From contig NZ_JAEHOI010000002.1 in the NCBI RefSeq assembly GCF_016522535.1, positions 1-64,000 of the forward strand: 64,000 nucleotides of DNA, read 5' to 3'. This document shows, piece after piece, positions 53,636 to 62,874 of this stretch. The first letter of the stretch is position 1, and the number at the start of each line of letters is the position of its first letter. The translations under genes were made by a program, and so were the position numbers. The notes under the pieces were generated by a model. The model worked only from the letters and a program-made list of their open reading frames with translations, ran no database searches and had not been told where the DNA came from. This stretch comes from Leucobacter edaphi. GTDB lineage: Bacteria; Actinomycetota; Actinomycetes; Actinomycetales; Microbacteriaceae.

Positions 53636-53680
53636 AGTACCAGCCGCGCCGAGGCGCGGCAACTCCCTGAAGCTGGGAGC
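53636..53680 (+). other. paired hairpins in the leader of the CNNM/CorC operon
   Basis: Two adjacent small hairpins, GCCGCGCC-GA-GGCGCGGC and CTCCC-TGAAGC-TGGGAG, lie just before the GTG at 53686. The second overlaps the GGGAGCAGG ribosome binding site. A regulatory role, for example metal-dependent, is conceivable but unproven, and no known riboswitch is recognised. Confidence 0.35.
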
Positions 53681-53685
53681 AGGAC

Positions 53686-55029
53686 GTGAACGAATGGTGG
53701 TCCCTGCTCATCGGCGTTCTTCTCACCGCTGGCACCGGCATCTTTGTCGCTGCCGAGTTCTCCCTGGTCGCCCTCGACCGGCAGGATCTTGAGCGGCGTC
53801 GTGAAGGGGGTCAGCGCGGCCTCGACCGCGTGATCAGGGCGCTTTCCCACACCTCGACGCACCTGTCGAGCGCGCAGCTGGGGATCACGCTGACCACGCT
53901 GCTCGCCGGCTTCACGCTCGAACCCGCGATCTCGCACTTCCTCGACGCCCCGCTGGGCGCCATCGGGGTGCCGGAGGAGATGCGACGCACGATCAGCGCG
54001 CCCGTCGCGATCGCGGTCGCCACGATCTTCTCCATGATCGTCGGCGAGCTCGTGCCGAAGAACTTCGCGCTCGCGAAGCCGCTCGCGACGGCCCGGCTCG
54101 TGATGCCGGCGCAGGCCGCGTTCACCACGACGTTCAAACCGGCGATCCTGCTGCTCAACGGCAGCGCGAACGGGATCCTGCGCGCGATGGGAATTGAGCC
54201 GAAAGAAGAGCTGTCGGGCGCCCGCTCGGCAGAGGAGCTCTCCTCGCTCGTGCGCCACTCGGCGAGCGCCGGCCTGCTCGAGGAGGACACGGCGACCCTG
54301 CTCGACCGCACGCTGCGCTTCTCCGAGCTGACCGCGGCCGACGTGATGACGCCGCGCCTCAAGATTCAGAGCCTGCAGCGGCTCGAGCCCGCGAACGCGG
54401 TGCTGCAGCTCTCGGGCAACTCGGGCTACTCGCGCTTCCCCGTCATCGACGAGGATCGCGACGACGTCGTCGGCGTCGTGCACGTCAAGCGAGCCGTAGC
54501 CGTGCCTCGCGCAAAGCGCGACGAGGTTCCGGTCGCCGCGCTCGCGGAGGAGGTCGTGCGCGTCCCCGACACCATGCGGCTCGATCAGCTGCTCGAGGAG
54601 CTGCGGGCCTCGGGGTTCCAGCTCGCGATCGTCGTCGACGAGTACGGCGGAACGGCCGGAATCGTCACGCTCGAGGATCTGGTCGAGGAGATCGTCGGCG
54701 AGGTCGCCGATGAGCACGATCGTGCCGCTGCCGGCGTGATCGGCAGCGCCGAGGAGATGACCTTTCCCGCTGATCTCCGCCCCGACGAGGTGCGCGAGCA
54801 GACGGGGATCGAGATCCCCGAGGACGAGGACTACGACACGGTCGCGGGCTTCGTGCTCCGCGAACTCGGCCGAATCCCCTCACCCGGCGACACGGTGGAG
54901 CTCGCCGACGGCGGCACCCTCCGCGTCGAGCGCATGGAAGGGCGCCGTATTGCTCGACTGAAGTACACAAGTCCGCCGCTGCCAGCGGGAGCCACGGAGC
55001 TCGAACGCGATGAGGAGGCCTCCGAATGA
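53686..55029 (+). CDS. CNNM/HlyC-CorC family transporter, full length
   Basis: The 447-residue protein has an N-terminal CNNM (DUF21) membrane domain of three or four helices (residues about 1-190, [27 protein letters not shown] at the start), a pair of CBS domains ([64 protein letters not shown]) and a C-terminal CorC/HlyC transporter-associated domain ([25 protein letters not shown]). Such proteins export or regulate magnesium and other divalent ions. The start is GTG 53686. It overlaps the next gene by four bases. Confidence 0.9.
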   Translation: MNEWWSLLIGVLLTAGTGIFVAAEFSLVALDRQDLERRREGGQRGLDRVIRALSHTSTHLSSAQLGITLTTLLAGFTLEPAISHFLDAPLGAIGVPEEMRRTISAPVAIAVATIFSMIVGELVPKNFALAKPLATARLVMPAQAAFTTTFKPAILLLNGSANGILRAMGIEPKEELSGARSAEELSSLVRHSASAGLLEEDTATLLDRTLRFSELTAADVMTPRLKIQSLQRLEPANAVLQLSGNSGYSRFPVIDEDRDDVVGVVHVKRAVAVPRAKRDEVPVAALAEEVVRVPDTMRLDQLLEELRASGFQLAIVVDEYGGTAGIVTLEDLVEEIVGEVADEHDRAAAGVIGSAEEMTFPADLRPDEVREQTGIEIPEDEDYDTVAGFVLRELGRIPSPGDTVELADGGTLRVERMEGRRIARLKYTSPPLPAGATELERDEEASE

Positions 55030-56072
55030 GCGGATGGGCGGGAATTTTCTGGCTTGTCGTACTGCTCGTCGCCAACGCCTTCTTCGTCGCTGCGGAGTTC
55101 GCGGTGATCTCGGCGCGCCGATCGCAGATCGAGCCGCGCGCCGAAGCGGGATCGAAGCGCGCGAAGACCGCGATGTACGCGATGGAGCACGCCACGCTCA
55201 TGCTCGCGACGAGCCAGCTCGGCATCACCGTGTGCTCGCTCCTGATCCTGAACGTCTCCGAGCCGGCCATTCACAAGCTGCTGGAGGGGCCGCTCGAGAT
55301 GACGGGCATGTCGGCGGAGGCGGTGATCATCACCGCGTTCGTCCTGACCCTGGTGCTCGTCTCCTACCTGCACGTGGTGTTCGGCGAGATGGTGCCGAAG
55401 AACGCCGCGTTCTCGATGCCCGATCAGGCCGTGCTGCTCCTGGCTCCGCCGCTTGTCGCCGTGTCTCGCGTGTTCAAACACGTGATCGCGGCGCTGAACG
55501 CGACGGCGAACGGTGTGCTCCGGATGTTTGGCGTGGAGCCGAAGTCGGAGACCAACAGCACCTTCACGCTGGACGAGGTCGCGAGCATCGTGAGCCACTC
55601 CACGCGAGAGGGCGTGCTCGAGGACCGCAGCGGCGCGCTGTCGGCGGCGTTTGAGTTCACCACGAAACGAGCGTCCGATCTCGTGGTTCCCTTCGACCGG
55701 CTCGAGGTGCTCCCCGCCGGGTCGACGCCCGAGGACGTCGAGGCGGCCGTGGCCAAGCACGGCTACTCGCGCTACCCGATCGCGGACGCCGCTGGCGACC
55801 TCGCCGGATACGTCCACATCAAGGACCTGCTGCGCACGGGTGACGATCGCATGGCCGAGCCGATCCCGCCGAAGCGGATCCGCCACATGACGGCGCTTCC
55901 CGCCGACATGGAGCTGGAGGACGTCCTCGCGAGCATGCAGACGCGCGGCATGCACCTGGCGCGCGTGCACAGCGCAGCGGGCGTACCGCTCGGGGTCGTG
56001 TTCCTCGAGGACGTGATCGAGGAGCTCGTCGGAGAGGTGCACGACGCAACGCGTCGCCAGCGCTACTCCTAG
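55026..56072 (+). CDS. CNNM family transporter, short form
   Basis: The 348-residue partner has the same CNNM membrane domain (NAFFVAAEFAVISARRSQIEPRAEAGS) and CBS pair (SDLVVPFDRLEVLP, YSRYPIADAAGDLAGYVHIKDLL, HLARVHSAAGVPLGVVFLEDVIEELVGEV) but ends there, without the C-terminal CorC/HlyC domain of its neighbour. Its ATG overlaps the upstream stop. Adjacent long and short CNNM genes suggest a heteromeric complex. The fold is certain; transported ion unknown. Confidence 0.88.
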   Translation: MSGWAGIFWLVVLLVANAFFVAAEFAVISARRSQIEPRAEAGSKRAKTAMYAMEHATLMLATSQLGITVCSLLILNVSEPAIHKLLEGPLEMTGMSAEAVIITAFVLTLVLVSYLHVVFGEMVPKNAAFSMPDQAVLLLAPPLVAVSRVFKHVIAALNATANGVLRMFGVEPKSETNSTFTLDEVASIVSHSTREGVLEDRSGALSAAFEFTTKRASDLVVPFDRLEVLPAGSTPEDVEAAVAKHGYSRYPIADAAGDLAGYVHIKDLLRTGDDRMAEPIPPKRIRHMTALPADMELEDVLASMQTRGMHLARVHSAAGVPLGVVFLEDVIEELVGEVHDATRRQRYS

Positions 56073-56089
56073 GCGAGCGACGTCACTGG

Positions 56090-56126
56090 AGACCCGGGCC
56101 ACGGCTTCCGAGCGGGCCCGGGTTTC
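56090..56126. terminator. bidirectional terminator after the CNNM pair
   Basis: AGACCCGGGCC (56090-56100) pairs with GGCCCGGGTTT (56115-56125), two weaker pairs, around a 14-base loop, followed by CTGCT. It separates convergent genes. Confidence 0.75.
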
Positions 56127-56128
56127 TG

Positions 56129-56719
56129 CTATTCGGCCTGGAGATCGAGCGTCGCGGAGATCTCATCGAACGGGAGCACCGATCCCGCTGCCATCGGGCT
56201 GTTCGGAACCCTGACGCGAACGTCGAACCTCGCGTCCTCCGGGGTGATCGAAACGGGCGTGAGCTCGATTCCCGTCTTGGGACGCTCCCGACCGTCGAAG
56301 GCGAGGGTGCCGACCGCGGTCACCGTGCCGTCAGTCTCGGTGGAGTGGGAGAGAATGACCGGTTCCGTGAGGGTGAAGCTGGCCTCGGGGAACGTTGCCG
56401 CGCGGACGCTGAACTCCGCTGCCGTGATCGCGCCGTCGCTCAGCGTGAGGGTGCCGCTGGAGGCGACATCGGAGCCGAGCGACTCGCTGAAGGCCGCTGC
56501 GCTCTCCGGGCTCAGGAGCTTCGCGCGGGTGACGGTGTAGGTCTGCACGCTGGGAAGTGCGAGGAGATCGGAGTCCGCTGCGGCGTGAAGTTCGGAGACC
56601 TGATTCGCGAGGGTTGCCGCGGGGGAACAGCCGACGAGGCCGAGGGGGAGCGCGGCCGAGACGGTGGCCACGATTCCGATTGCGCGCACGGAGCGGCGAC
56701 CTGCGGGGGCGATGGTCAA
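56129..56719 (-). CDS. secreted lipoprotein of unknown function
   Basis: The 196-residue protein starts at TTG 56719 behind GAGGAG and has a signal peptide with lipobox GLVGC. The mature part begins SPAATLANQVSELHAAADSDLLALPSVQTYTV and continues as beta-rich sequence (SSGTLTLSDGAITAAEFSVRAATFPEASFTLTEPV). No family is recognised. It is downstream of the ABC operon on the same strand with a 111-bp gap, so cotranscription is possible. It may be a cell-envelope partner of that operon. Confidence 0.7.
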   Translation of the reverse strand: MTIAPAGRRSVRAIGIVATVSAALPLGLVGCSPAATLANQVSELHAAADSDLLALPSVQTYTVTRAKLLSPESAAAFSESLGSDVASSGTLTLSDGAITAAEFSVRAATFPEASFTLTEPVILSHSTETDGTVTAVGTLAFDGRERPKTGIELTPVSITPEDARFDVRVRVPNSPMAAGSVLPFDEISATLDLQAE

Positions 56720-56830
56720 GGCTTCGGCTCCTCACTTCGAACAGAGACCCTGCGAGCCTATGCGGCAAAGGTGGGAACGTGCTTTGAGCGGGGAGTTTTG
56801 TGGTCTCTGCGGCACGAAGCTCGCTCGATG

Positions 56831-58042
56831 TCAGTCGCGGAGCGCGTCGACGGGTTCGATTCTGGCGGCTTTGAGGGCGGGGTAGGCGCCCGCCGCGAGC
56901 CCGACAACCGCCCCGACGAGGACGCCGACGGGGGCCGCCCACGGGGCGAGCACGGGGGTCCACTGCTGTGCCAGGCAGACGCCCATGAGCGCGCCGAGTC
57001 CGACGACGACGCCGATCAGGCCGCCGAGCACCCCCGTGGTGACGGATTCGAGGATGAACTGGCCTGCAATATCCCTGGTCGTGGCGCCGAGCGCACGGCG
57101 GAGTCCGATCTCGCCCCTGCGCTCGGAGACGGACAGCAGGGTTACATTGGCGATCCCGATCCCGCCGCCGATGAGGGCGACGATCCCGATGGCGAGGAAG
57201 AGGACGTTGATGTCGGATTCGACGTCCTCTTTCAGCGCACCCGGGTCTCCGGGAGCGCTGATCTTGTAGTTCCCGGGGTCGCTCGGGTTCAGGGCGATGG
57301 GAGCCTGATGCGCGACGCTGCCGCCCGCCCCGACGTCGATCCGGATGTCGAGGCTTCCGGGCACAGCGAGGCCGAGCTCGCTCCTCGCGGTGTCGAGTGG
57401 GATGATCACGGCATCGAGCAGCTCCTCCCTGACGCCGACGCTGCCGAGCACGCCCATGACCGCGTAGTTGCGCCCCTCGATGAAGATGGCCGGTTGCCCG
57501 CTGACGCGGTTGATCCCGAGCGATTCGGCCGCGCGGGAACCGATGACGGCGACCCGGTCCCTACGCTCATCGTGCCCGACGTCGAAGAACCTGCCGGTCG
57601 AGATGCTGCCGTCGACGGTGGTGAGCAGCTCGGGCGATGCCGCGACGATCGGTGGCGAGGGCTGGTCGATGGCGGATGGATCGGTGACCTGTGTCGCCTC
57701 GACCCGGAGGCTGGTCGGCAGTTTCGCGCTGAGGGCCGCGTGCTGCACGCCCGCGAGCGGGGACACTCGGCTGACCGCGTTCCACGGGAGCTGGGAGGTG
57801 GGGCGCTCCTTGCCGCCGGGGCCGCTCGAATCCTTGGGGGACACGGTGACCCGGGTGGCCGCGAGGGCGTCGAACTTCTGGGCGATCTGGCCGGAGGCGG
57901 TCTGCGCGAACCCGATCGTCGCGACGAGCGCCGCGATGCCGAGAACGGTTCCGATCAGGGTGATGATGAGCCGGGACGGTCGCCCGCCGACGCCCTCGAG
58001 TGCTTCCCGTGCGAGATCGCGGAGCGGGATCCCGCGGCTCAC
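56831..58042 (-). CDS. MacB/FtsX-type ABC transporter permease
   Basis: The 403-residue permease has the MacB layout: one N-terminal membrane helix (RLIITLIGTVLGIAALVATIGFA), a large extracytoplasmic MacB-like domain (about 45-270) and three C-terminal helices. The coupling motif is SERRGEIGLRRALGATTRDIAGQFILESVTTGVLGGLIG. These transporters are mechanotransmitters that drive export of lipoproteins, peptides or antibiotics across the envelope rather than moving substrate through the membrane. The start GTG 58042 overlaps the ATPase stop by four bases. Confidence 0.88.
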   Translation of the reverse strand: MSRGIPLRDLAREALEGVGGRPSRLIITLIGTVLGIAALVATIGFAQTASGQIAQKFDALAATRVTVSPKDSSGPGGKERPTSQLPWNAVSRVSPLAGVQHAALSAKLPTSLRVEATQVTDPSAIDQPSPPIVAASPELLTTVDGSISTGRFFDVGHDERRDRVAVIGSRAAESLGINRVSGQPAIFIEGRNYAVMGVLGSVGVREELLDAVIIPLDTARSELGLAVPGSLDIRIDVGAGGSVAHQAPIALNPSDPGNYKISAPGDPGALKEDVESDINVLFLAIGIVALIGGGIGIANVTLLSVSERRGEIGLRRALGATTRDIAGQFILESVTTGVLGGLIGVVVGLGALMGVCLAQQWTPVLAPWAAPVGVLVGAVVGLAAGAYPALKAARIEPVDALRD

Positions 58043-58842
58043 GCGATCTCCTCGAGGATTCCGTCGCTGATCCGTGCGCGGCGGCGCGCGGCCTGGGCGA
58101 CGTTCTCGTCGTGGGTGATCATGACGATGGTGAGGCCCTCGCCGCCGAGCTCCTCGAAGAGGTCCATGATCGCGGCGGAGTTCTCGCGGTCGAGGTTGCC
58201 GGTCGGCTCGTCGGCGAGGAGGAGCCGCGGTGAGGTGCACACGGCCCGCGCGATGGCGACGCGCTGGCGCTCGCCGCCGGAGAGCCGGCCGGGAGAGGCG
58301 TTGATGCGGTGCCCGAGTCCGACGCGGTGGAGGGCCTCGCGAGCGAGGGCCTCTCGCTCGCTGTGGGGCACGCCGGCATAGGTGCAGGCGAGGATCACGT
58401 TTTCGAGCACGGTTCTGGTCGCGAGCAGGTGAAAAGACTGGAAAACGAAACCGATGGCCCGAGCGCGGAGGGCCGTCCGCTCGTCGTCGCTGAGCTCGGC
58501 GACGTCCACGCCCTCGAACGCGAAGGTTCCGGTGCTGGGTCGATCGAGCAGCCCGAGGGTGTTGAGCATCGTGGATTTTCCCGATCCGGAGGGCCCGACG
58601 ATCGCGAGGTAGTCGCCGCGCTCGATGGTGATGGTGACGCCCCTGAGCGCGTTGACGGGTGGCGGACCGGGGAAGAACCTGGTGATCTCCGTGAGCTGCA
58701 CGATCGGGGCGCCGGGGTCCGCGGGTGCCGCGCCGAGCGGCGGCTCTGTCTGATCGGGGGTTTCGTTGTCGAGGAGTGTCGTGAGAGAGGTGTTCCCACC
58801 CGGCTCGTCTCGCCGTCGGCGACCGGGAAGGCGAAGCCTCAT
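58039..58842 (-). CDS. MacB/LolD-type ABC transporter ATP-binding protein
   Basis: The 267-residue ATPase has a 45-residue polar N-terminal extension, Walker A GPSGSGKST, the Q-loop GFVFQSFHLLATRTVLENV, signature LSGGERQRVAIARAV, Walker B LLLADEPTGNLD and THDENVAQAA. It belongs to the LolD/MacB ATPase group. It overlaps the adaptor gene upstream and permease gene downstream, so the three are coupled. Confidence 0.92.
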   Translation of the reverse strand: MRLRLPGRRRRDEPGGNTSLTTLLDNETPDQTEPPLGAAPADPGAPIVQLTEITRFFPGPPPVNALRGVTITIERGDYLAIVGPSGSGKSTMLNTLGLLDRPSTGTFAFEGVDVAELSDDERTALRARAIGFVFQSFHLLATRTVLENVILACTYAGVPHSEREALAREALHRVGLGHRINASPGRLSGGERQRVAIARAVCTSPRLLLADEPTGNLDRENSAAIMDLFEELGGEGLTIVMITHDENVAQAARRRARISDGILEEIA

Positions 58843-60386
58843 CGGCCCACCACCACCGGCGTTCCCGCGGTGATTCGCGGATCCTTCGAGGTGATTTCCA
58901 CGTAGCCGTCTGCGGCGAGGCCGGGGGTGACGACGACGGTCTCGGTGCTCGTGTCCTTGCCGGATGCCTTCCCGGTCAGGATCTCGACGCGGTTCTCTCC
59001 GCCGGCGCCCGTCGAGAGCGCCGCGATCGGAATCGCGAGGACCTCGCCCTTCGTCGCGGCGACCGGAATGCTCAGTCTGACGCTCGCGCCGCGGAGCGCC
59101 TCGAGCTGCTTGTCGGTGAGCTTGCCGGGGTCGAGCCGAACGCTCTTCCGCTTCGCCTGAGTGTCGGGGGTCTTCCCGCCGGTCCCGGTAGCGCCCCCGC
59201 CGGATTCGCCTTCCCCGCCTTCCCCGCCGTCCGGGCCGCTCCCGGGCGTCTTGCCCGTCGGGGCGTCCTCGATCTTCGAAATCGTGGCGGTGAGCTCGGC
59301 GCCATCGGGGCCGGGGTAGGTGGCCTTGAGGCCGGGGCTCAGGAGCTCGGCGTCCTTGCTGGAAATGCTGCCGATGATCGCGAGGGTGGCGCCGGAGACG
59401 GTCATGGGGGACCCGCTCAGGAGATCGCCCCGCGCGACCTTCGCCGCGTCCACGCGGCGGGGGAGGCCCGCGAGGAAGAGCGCCTCGCTCGACGGGAGCG
59501 TCGGGAGTGCGGCCTCCTGCGCCTCGCCGAGCGCCGCCTCGGCGTCGCTCACGGCGTCGGAGGCGGTCGCGACCGCCGCCTGCTCCGACGCCACGCTCTT
59601 CGCGCGGGCGGCTGCCGCGGCGTCCAGCGCAGACCGGGCCTGCGCGAGCTGCGCCTGAGCGTCCCGGAGCCCGCGCTCGGCCGTCTTGACGGCCTGAGGG
59701 GCGTCGGGGCTGCGGGGGGTCGCGGGGTAGCCGAGCTGCTCGTAGAGGGCGCCGACGGCCGCCGCGGTGTCGGCATCGAACGTGTCGGAGGAGGTGTCGC
59801 CGACGGCGTAGCCCATTCCCGCGAGCGAGGCCTTGAGCTGCGAGACGTCGGGTCCCTTCATTCCGAGTCCGAGTGTTCGGTACGCCGGGAGATCGCCGGG
59901 GAGGACGATCACGGGTCGGCCCGCGACCTCGAGGGCCACGGAGCCGGCCTTCAGCACGGTCCCCACCTTGGGCACGTGCCCGGTCACGACCGGCCGCCCC
60001 TCGCCGCCTCCGCCGTCGATCGTCACCTCGACGGCATCGGCGTAGGTGATCTCGGCGCGTGTGACCACGGTATTGACGATCGCGCGCTTCTCGATCGCGG
60101 CGGTCACCGGGCCGGCGTCGGGAGGTGCGCTGCGCGCGGCCAGCTCCGCCGGTGAAATGATGAAGCGCATCGCCACAACGCCGATCACGAGCGATACGAC
60201 AGCCACGCCGGCGATCAGGGTGACGAGCCGGATGCCCGTCCAGCCGCGTCGGGGGAGTGCGTCGGGCGCCGAGACGCCCTCATCGGCCTCGGAGTCGGGT
60301 TGCTCGGGTGCGGTCCCGGGTGCCGCCTGCGTTGATCCGTCGTTTTTTCTGCGTCTCCGTCCCCGGGGAAAAAGGCTCCGGATCAC
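58839..60386 (-). CDS. membrane-fusion/adaptor protein of the MacB-type system
   Basis: The 515-residue protein starts with a cytoplasmic Arg-rich segment, then one membrane helix (LVTLIAGVAVVSLVIGVVAM). A peptidoglycan-binding-like module (GLGMKGPDVSQLKASLAGMGYAVGD...AAAVGALYEQLGYP) is followed by an Ala/Gln-rich coiled coil (about 240-300, KTAERGLRDAQAQLAQARSAL). A barrel-like domain contains a long Gly/Ser/Glu-rich insert (PTGKTPGSGPDGGEGGEGESGG). This is the Gram-positive variant of an HlyD-type adaptor. The start GTG 60386 overlaps the lipoprotein gene by four bases. Confidence 0.82.
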   Translation of the reverse strand: MIRSLFPRGRRRRKNDGSTQAAPGTAPEQPDSEADEGVSAPDALPRRGWTGIRLVTLIAGVAVVSLVIGVVAMRFIISPAELAARSAPPDAGPVTAAIEKRAIVNTVVTRAEITYADAVEVTIDGGGGEGRPVVTGHVPKVGTVLKAGSVALEVAGRPVIVLPGDLPAYRTLGLGMKGPDVSQLKASLAGMGYAVGDTSSDTFDADTAAAVGALYEQLGYPATPRSPDAPQAVKTAERGLRDAQAQLAQARSALDAAAAARAKSVASEQAAVATASDAVSDAEAALGEAQEAALPTLPSSEALFLAGLPRRVDAAKVARGDLLSGSPMTVSGATLAIIGSISSKDAELLSPGLKATYPGPDGAELTATISKIEDAPTGKTPGSGPDGGEGGEGESGGGATGTGGKTPDTQAKRKSVRLDPGKLTDKQLEALRGASVRLSIPVAATKGEVLAIPIAALSTGAGGENRVEILTGKASGKDTSTETVVVTPGLAADGYVEITSKDPRITAGTPVVVGR

Positions 60387-61435
60387 GACTTCTTCTTCGG
60401 GGCATACTTCGCGACGAGGGCCTCGAGCTTGGCCTTGTGCTCGGCGACGAACTTCTCCTGGAACGCGAAATCGATCTTCCTGATCTCCTCCTCGTAGTGG
60501 AGTTTTTCGCGGCACTTGGCGTCGGGTACCGCGATGGAGATCTCCTTCTTCTTCAGCGCCTCGAACTTCTCCTTGCTCGGCGCGGCGCCCGATTCGCCGG
60601 AAGCGCTCTCGGAGAGCGCATTGGACTCCTCCATGATGGCGGTGGAGGCAGCGCCGGTGCTGGCGTACCCCGTGATGCCGCTCTCGGCCATGCACTCGGC
60701 CCACTTGGCGTCGAGCTTCCTGACCTCGGGATTTGTCGGTCCCGTCGTCCCGTCGCCGTGCAGGCTCGTCGACTGCGCGAGCACGGCGTCGAAGATCTCG
60801 GTGAACTCGGGGTCCTCGCTTGCGTCCTGGTAGCCGTCGGCTCCCTCGACCTCGTGCTGGGCCGCGCCGTAGCAGCCTGCGGTCTTCCAGTCGTAGGCTG
60901 GCGGCTCCTCGCCCTCGGCGGGATCCATTGAGTTCGCGGGGCCGTGCAGCGCCTCATAGTAGGCTTCGCGCTGCTTCTCGGAGAGTGACGCGACGTAGTC
61001 CTCGTTGACATCGACCCACTCCTCCTGTTCGGAGGGAGACGTGGATTCTGGGTTGGTTTGAGAAAGATATGGCGAGTCAACGAAGCCGTAGCCGTACTTC
61101 TCGGCGAACTCCACCGAGGTCCAGTCCACGTCCTCGGCCGCCCCGTCGGGCGGGGAGATCGTCGAGTGATTGGTCGGATCGGGCTTGTACTCGAAGCCCT
61201 CCTTCGCCATGCACTTCGCGACCAGCTCCTCGGTCTTCTTGTGCTGCTCGTCGAGCTTCTCCTGGGTCATATCCGAGGCGGGAGAGAGCGCCATCATGTA
61301 CTTGTCGAGTGGCCCCATCTCCTGCTCGGACGACTTCTTCTCACCCCCGCCAGAGCACGAGGTCAGGAGGAGCGCCACTCCGATCGCGGCGGCGAGGAGG
61401 CCGAGGGAGCTGCGGCGGGTACGGCGATGCGACAT
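60383..61435 (-). CDS. large lipoprotein, first gene of the MacB-type operon
   Basis: The 350-residue protein has a signal peptide with lipobox LLTSC, a charged helix-rich mature domain (MTQEKLDEQHKKTEELVAKCMAKEGFEYKPD) and four Cys in AKCMA, AGCYG, AECMA and AKCRE that could form disulphides. The C-terminus is strongly basic and helical. No family function is known, but lipoproteins of this type commonly precede HlyD-like and MacB-like genes in actinobacteria. The upstream GGAAGGG serves as ribosome binding site. It may be the substrate-recognition or sensing part of the export system. Confidence 0.75.
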   Translation of the reverse strand: MSHRRTRRSSLGLLAAAIGVALLLTSCSGGGEKKSSEQEMGPLDKYMMALSPASDMTQEKLDEQHKKTEELVAKCMAKEGFEYKPDPTNHSTISPPDGAAEDVDWTSVEFAEKYGYGFVDSPYLSQTNPESTSPSEQEEWVDVNEDYVASLSEKQREAYYEALHGPANSMDPAEGEEPPAYDWKTAGCYGAAQHEVEGADGYQDASEDPEFTEIFDAVLAQSTSLHGDGTTGPTNPEVRKLDAKWAECMAESGITGYASTGAASTAIMEESNALSESASGESGAAPSKEKFEALKKKEISIAVPDAKCREKLHYEEEIRKIDFAFQEKFVAEHKAKLEALVAKYAPKKKS

Positions 61436-61612
61436 GGGAACCCTTCCAAGAGGCGAGAATCCGGGCCGGAAATCCCGAAAGTAACACCTGTTGGAGTGGC
61501 TTCGCGGTGAAAGTAAGAAATTGATCCGAATTGAATTGCCCCGGAACAGGGGTATTTCTCGAATTCGCGCGGGAAGGGGCGGTTGAGCGCCCTGGGCGTG
61601 TCGGGATTCGAG

Positions 61613-62818
61613 CTATCGCGCGAGCAACCGCGCGAGCTCGGCGCCGACGCGCTCGAACTCGATCAGGAACGCGTCGTGCCCGAAGGGGGAGTCGATCCGA
61701 GTCGCCCGGTCGCCGTCGAGACTGCCGGGCGTGTGCAGGGCAATCTCGTCCTGCCCCTCGAGCGTGAAGAGCCGATCGCTCGGGATGCCGAGCACGAGCG
61801 TCGGCAGCTCGAGGGTGGAGAGCGCCGCCCGCACGCCCCCGCGCCCGCGCCCGACATCGTGCGAGTTCATCGCCTGCACGAGCGTGACGTAGCTGTTCGC
61901 GTCGAAGCGGCGTGTGAACTTGTTGCCGTGGAAGTCCAGATAGGACTCGACGGCGAAGCGGCCCCCGCCACCGAGCGGGCTGACCGCGGACTGCCAGGAT
62001 CGCCCGAAACGCTCGTCGAGCTCCGTGTTGCTCCGGTAGTTCAGGAGCGCGAGACGGCGGGCCGTCGCGAGACCGTGGTGGGGGCCGATCCCGTCGGGGG
62101 CGTCGTAGTAGTTGCCTCCGCGGTAGTTCGGGTCCGACCGGATCGCCTCGAGCTGCACGAGATTGAGGCCGATCTGATCGGCGGTCGTCACCGGGGGAGC
62201 CGCGATGACGGCGAGGCGGCGGGTCCGGCCCGGATGGCCGATCGCCCACTCGAGCGCGTGCATCCCGCCCATGGAGCCGCCGATCACGGCGGCGAACTCC
62301 GGGATTCCGAGCGCGTCGGCGAAACGGGCGGCAGCGGCCACCTGGTCCCGGATCGTGAGGTAGGGGAAGCGGCCGCCCCACTCGCGGTTGTCGGGGTCGA
62401 GCGAGCCGGGCCCCGTCGAGCCCTGGCAGCCGCCGAGCACGTTGGGGGCGACGACGAAGTAGCGATCCGTGTCGAGGGGTTTGCCAGGGCCCACGATCTC
62501 CGACCACCAGCCGTCGGTCGCGTGGCCCGGCCCGGCCGATCCGATGAGGTGGCTGTCCCCGGTCAGCGCGTGGAACACGAGGATCGCGTTGTCGCCGCGC
62601 TCGGAGAGCTCCCCGAACGTCTCGTAGGCGATCCGAACCTCGGGGAGTTCGACCCCCGCCTCGGTCGTGACCGTGCCGATCGACGCGAACTGCCGGTCGC
62701 CGACGGGATCGCCGTCACGCCAGCCCCCGGAGATCGGCGGTCGTCCCATGAGCGCGCGCAGCTGCGCGTCCGTGATGAAGTCCGTGGGGAACGAATCCTC
62801 TGGAGTCTGCCAATCCAT
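61613..62818 (-). CDS. metX: homoserine O-acetyltransferase
   Basis: The 401-residue alpha/beta hydrolase transfers an acetyl group from acetyl-CoA to homoserine in methionine synthesis. The nucleophile is Ser182 (AVIGGSMGGMHALEWA), with the catalytic Asp in LGIPSDRLFTLEGQ and the His in SPFGHDAFLIEF. GGCQGSTGP and the FHALTGDSH segment are family-specific. It is near metY, whose product uses O-acetylhomoserine, but an opposite-strand DNA repair gene lies between them. The start ATG 62818 fits the family. Whether it makes acetyl- or succinylhomoserine depends on residues I cannot check here. Confidence 0.92.
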   Translation of the reverse strand: MDWQTPEDSFPTDFITDAQLRALMGRPPISGGWRDGDPVGDRQFASIGTVTTEAGVELPEVRIAYETFGELSERGDNAILVFHALTGDSHLIGSAGPGHATDGWWSEIVGPGKPLDTDRYFVVAPNVLGGCQGSTGPGSLDPDNREWGGRFPYLTIRDQVAAAARFADALGIPEFAAVIGGSMGGMHALEWAIGHPGRTRRLAVIAAPPVTTADQIGLNLVQLEAIRSDPNYRGGNYYDAPDGIGPHHGLATARRLALLNYRSNTELDERFGRSWQSAVSPLGGGGRFAVESYLDFHGNKFTRRFDANSYVTLVQAMNSHDVGRGRGGVRAALSTLELPTLVLGIPSDRLFTLEGQDEIALHTPGSLDGDRATRIDSPFGHDAFLIEFERVGAELARLLAR

Positions 62819-62874
62819 AACTCCCCATTGTGCCGGTCGCGAGGGGCCCGCGGGCGATTGTTACGCTCGACCGC

